In this document: positions 61,061 through 64,000 of the stretch, in pieces
Position numbering within the stretch: position 1 is the first letter of the stretch
How the letters are laid out: each line of letters opens with the position of its first letter
Origin: Dreissena polymorpha
Lineage: Eukaryota > Mollusca > Bivalvia > Myida > Dreissenidae
Direction: 5' to 3'
DNA length: 64,000 nt
NCBI RefSeq assembly: GCF_020536995.1
Contig: NC_068359.1
Span: forward strand, 70,713,610 to 70,777,609
The notes under the pieces: generated by a model
Told to the model about the DNA's origin: nothing
What the model saw: only the letters and a program-made list of their open reading frames with translations
The model's database searches: none
Position numbers and translations under genes: made by a program

Positions 61061-62237
61061 ACAAACCTAATTAAGTTGTTTAACATTTACTGTTGATATT
61101 AGATAAAAGTGAATACGGTATTAATATATTAATGTATACAATTAATATAAAGTGTATTTGTATTCACACGTCCAAAATGTGCTGTGTGTTATTATTTTGT
61201 GCATGTGTTTATCAGATGTAACAGGTTCAACATTTTCAGAAAATGATTACCATTCCTTAGGCTTGAAACGAAAAACAGAAAGCATATATGAATAAAATGT
61301 TGTTTTAAGTAATTGTAGATCAGGACATGTTTAAGGACAAACATGACACATTAAAACGAAACACTTTTACCATATATCTGATAAACTTCAAGAATACCGA
61401 CTTTGCTTAAATAATAAAAAAGAAAAATCATAACAAATAAATTATCTTATAAATTTATCACTAAACGTTTTGAACACTAACAAGTTTTTTTCCAATTTAT
61501 TGTAGATTTACATACATACAAGTTTTGTTCTTAAATACACGTTTAATTGTCACATTAATTAATCGTTCACATAACCTTTGACTATGAAGTTTTAGAAGCT
61601 TTATGCAGCGGTTTAAATCACAAATAAAACGAAATCAGATAAACACATTACACCAACGATTTTCCGATTAAGTCAACGAATTTCATTCTCAATCGCAGTA
61701 ACAAGCTCACTGAATCAGCTTTATATATTTTATTTAAACATGATATGAATCGCATGTTTAATCGATCGCAATCTCACCCACTCAATCAATCGATTTGTCT
61801 CCGAAATACGAAATCACGTTTTCAGTCATTGTAGGACACATAGATCTATTATGCATAATAAGTACTCGTTCGAAACCTCAGTTATCCACAACGATACCCA
61901 ATTTACCTATCTACATTTAACTGCAAACAAACGCATCACTACTTTAAACAGCTGTAAAATACATGATGACTTGATTTCCTTTCCAATACTAAATTTAAGC
62001 ACATTTACTTTAAATCATTGCAGCTTATTGTGATATCAATAAAATGCAAAAACAATTACTTGCAATGTTAACGATTTTTTAACTGAATCAAACGCGTTGT
62101 AACAGGCATACATACTTATCAAACATGTTAGCGTATGAATAAAATGTAAATTTACTTTCAGCAAAAGGTATAAAAACAAAATTAAACATAATTTGTATTT
62201 TTTTTAATGTATATGTTTTCTTTAGCTTTGATAGAGA
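61061..62237 (+). other. Putative 5' intron of gene F
   Basis: It has no LINE or MITE insertion, so it shows the ancestral intron size (~1.2 kb). 61690-61830 matches the sequence at the LINE target in A and C. The open frame at 61851-62033 has no recognisable family. It ends CTTTAGCTTTGATAGAGA before the ATG. Confidence 0.55.
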
Positions 62238-63599
62238 ATGACTGGGCAGTTTAATGATAAATACATGGATCAGCTGGAGTCCTGGATTGGCACGGGACCC
62301 AAGATCTTCACCCTGCTGTACCAAATAACCAGGGACGGGTGTAACGCGACAACATTCCACCAAAAGTGTGACAACCAGGGACCCACTGTGACGGTGCTGT
62401 ACAACCAACAAGGATCGGTGTATGGGGGATATGGGAGTGCGAGCTGGGTCAGCAGCAGCGGCACATATATAAAAGATTCAAACGCTTTCCTGTTTCAACT
62501 GAAATATTCAGGCACCGACCAATGCATGAAGTTTGCAGTAACGAAGGAAGACTCTGCGATGTATGCACTATCTTCACAGGGACCTATATTCGACGGTGGA
62601 CACGATCTTATTACATTCACGGACACGGTCAACAGCTCTGGTGGATATTACGCTTTAAACGGCTCTTTGAACATTGGGCATACCTTAAACAATCAAGGCT
62701 TCACTTTCGACCAAATAAACTATGGAAACTCCAACGTCATCGAGTTAGAAGTTTACAGTGTAACAGGTACAAGTATGTTATGAAAGTACCCATATGTTTT
62801 CAATATAAACTGACATCCATATGGCAGCTTGATACGTGTGTGTATTTTAAAATTATAGCAAATACATATTTGACAAAATGATAGTACGCAAACATTATAA
62901 GGCTATATTGAATTACAGTTATGACATTTTAACACCGAAGTTATGCAACTATATTAGTTTTTTTTATCATTTACATACAACCTTTTCTAGTATGCAGACG
63001 TGTTTCATAATGATTTTTATGAACCAATAACAATATATTTGATTTCAATATTTGGTCATTGTTTGATGATCTATCAGTGTATTGTTTATATTTTTACTAT
63101 GCAAAGATGGGCAGCGGATAAAAAGTCTACCACAACCAACGCAACCACTACAACCTTGGCGAAAAACTCCCGAATGGAATGAAAAGGTAAACGTCGTGCG
63201 TTGCTGTGACGTGTTTCAACTTAAATCACATTGAAAAAAAAACAAGCAAAAGATATGAACGCACAAAAATCTGTTCATGATTTTATGTGACTTAAATCGC
63301 AGGACCTTTCAACAATTCTTACTTAAGATGCGAATCAGAGCGAATGTTTGTTCGGTTTCATATATCAGGTTCACTGACAATATCAATTACCCGGACTGAA
63401 GTATCTCGAGACGCTTACCGAGGATATCGTATCGTTCAAACCTTCCGGAAAGCTTGGACTCTCAGATGTCCGTATCCTGATGCTGGGTCCAGTAGGGACG
63501 GGCAAGTCAAGCTTCTACAACACCATCGACTCGGTGTTCAAGGGCCGCATCTCTCGAAGTGCCCCATGTGGGCTTTCTACCAATTGCAAAACTATTGCG
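62238..63599 (+). CDS. IFI44-like TLDc-GTPase, gene F (5' half; runs off the window)
   Basis: Exon 1 62238-62766 is a complete open TLDc domain: MTGQFNDKYMDQLESWIGTG, LYQITRDGCNATTFHQKCDN, TVTVLYNQQGSVYGGYGSAS, AFLFQLKYSG, then IFDGGHDLITFTD and LEVYSVTG. Exon 2 63107-63186 gives DGQRIKSLPQPTQPLQPWRK then TPEWNEK. Exon 3 63402-63599 is 198 bp with LSDVRILMLGPVGTGKSSFY and SVFKGRISRSAPCG. Phases match gene A. Acceptors of exons 2 and 3 end AAAG and GAAG, weaker than the CAG/TAG of A. Exons 4-6 lie beyond 64000. The start ATG has an A at -3. If the exon 1 donor is skipped, the frame ends five codons on at TGA 62781-62783. No lesion is seen; this is the best candidate for a working gene. Confidence 0.88.
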
Positions 63600-64000
63600 G
63601 TCAGCATTTTAACACCATTCAAATGATGCATGGAGCATTTTGCAATTTATTTTTTTAATTGTATATGATGCACATCTAAATAGTAAATTGATAATAATTA
63701 AATAGCAGAAACAAAATAAGTTAAAAATATTACATGTAGAATGCTACGTATTAGAAAGTAGAGATAAAATGTGATAACAAACCTTAATTTGAACATACAA
63801 GAAAATGATGCTTGCATTTAGTATATCAATCCCCAAACTTGATGTCGCTAGCAACACCAGATTTTAATAATCTTCGATGAAAGTTTGACTTTGTGGTTTC
63901 CATGATTATCCAATAAGTTTTGGACTGTCAAATTACACACACACTAAGTATTGAAAGCCATAGCTGGAGCTTTCGTCCTTGTACTACGAACTTCATCAGC
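63600..64000 (+). other. Gene F intron 3 (partial) and possible retroelement end
   Basis: 63600-63870 matches gene E intron 3 (47887-48150). The last ~60 bases (GCCATAGCTGGAGCTTTCGT and on) depart from it and resemble an end of a Penelope-like or other retroelement read in reverse. The window stops before this can be judged. Confidence 0.4.

Noticed and set aside
63900-64000. Terminal sequence resembling a Penelope-like or LINE end
   Set aside because: Too short and cut by the window edge to assign a family.

Overview
This window looks like a piece of a bivalve mollusc genome. The genes are spliced, the DNA is AT-rich, LINE, SINE and MITE debris is heavy, and a GGGGGACAT-bounded repeat carries ~150-bp internal units like those of bivalve Helentron-related elements. 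Dreissena is a guess from memory of similar repeats and was not tested.

The backbone is a head-to-tail plus-strand cluster of interferon-induced protein 44-like (IFI44/IFI44L-type) genes. The ancestral layout can be read from six phase-consistent coding exons: exon 1 is a TLDc domain (~530 bp), exon 2 a short Pro/Gln linker ending PWRKTPEW, exon 3 the P-loop (GPVGTGKSS, 198 bp), exon 4 the DTRG switch (144 bp), exon 5 (172 bp), and exon 6 holds TKVD and the C-terminus. Copies: A (4842-10241), B (3' fragment, 12784-13868), C (20169-25678), D (26846-33445, no P-loop exon), E (46515-50855), a lone exon-6 piece (55896-56063), an exon-4 relic (~59650-59724) and F (62238 to beyond the right edge). 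A is nearly intact (about 483 codons, with a compensated indel pair in the TLDc exon). F is intact as far as it runs. C and E carry several lesions. B, D and the loose exons are clear pseudogenes. Some single-base indels could be assembly errors.

Upstream of C (twice), E and F lies a recurring block with an IRF/ISRE-like A-rich GAAA motif followed by a likely splice donor, read here as promoter plus non-coding first exon. Downstream of A, D and E lies another recurring block that contains a 27-bp minisatellite in two of the three places. A ~4.8 kb duplication (1049-5875 and ~16373-21187) carries the same LINE insertion with its target-site duplication in the 5' intron of A and C; its left end coincides with a 100-N gap.

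Mobile DNA by region: LINE fragment 1-948; L1/Tx1-like LINEs 1801-4445, 17130-19771 (+) and ~29600-30905 (-); a HINE-like repeat with ~150-bp units in A intron 4; three ~490-bp TTAA-flanked inverted-repeat elements that each carry a tRNA-like core (10869-11371, 45687-46180, 57686-58165); a broken tyrosine-recombinase (DIRS/Ngaro-type) retroelement fossil (~36100-39650) splitting the D/E 3' flank; foldback elements at 28444, 32854, 51528 and 55543; and two tRNA-derived SINE-like heads. The cluster reads as a birth-and-death array of putative innate-immune GTPases.
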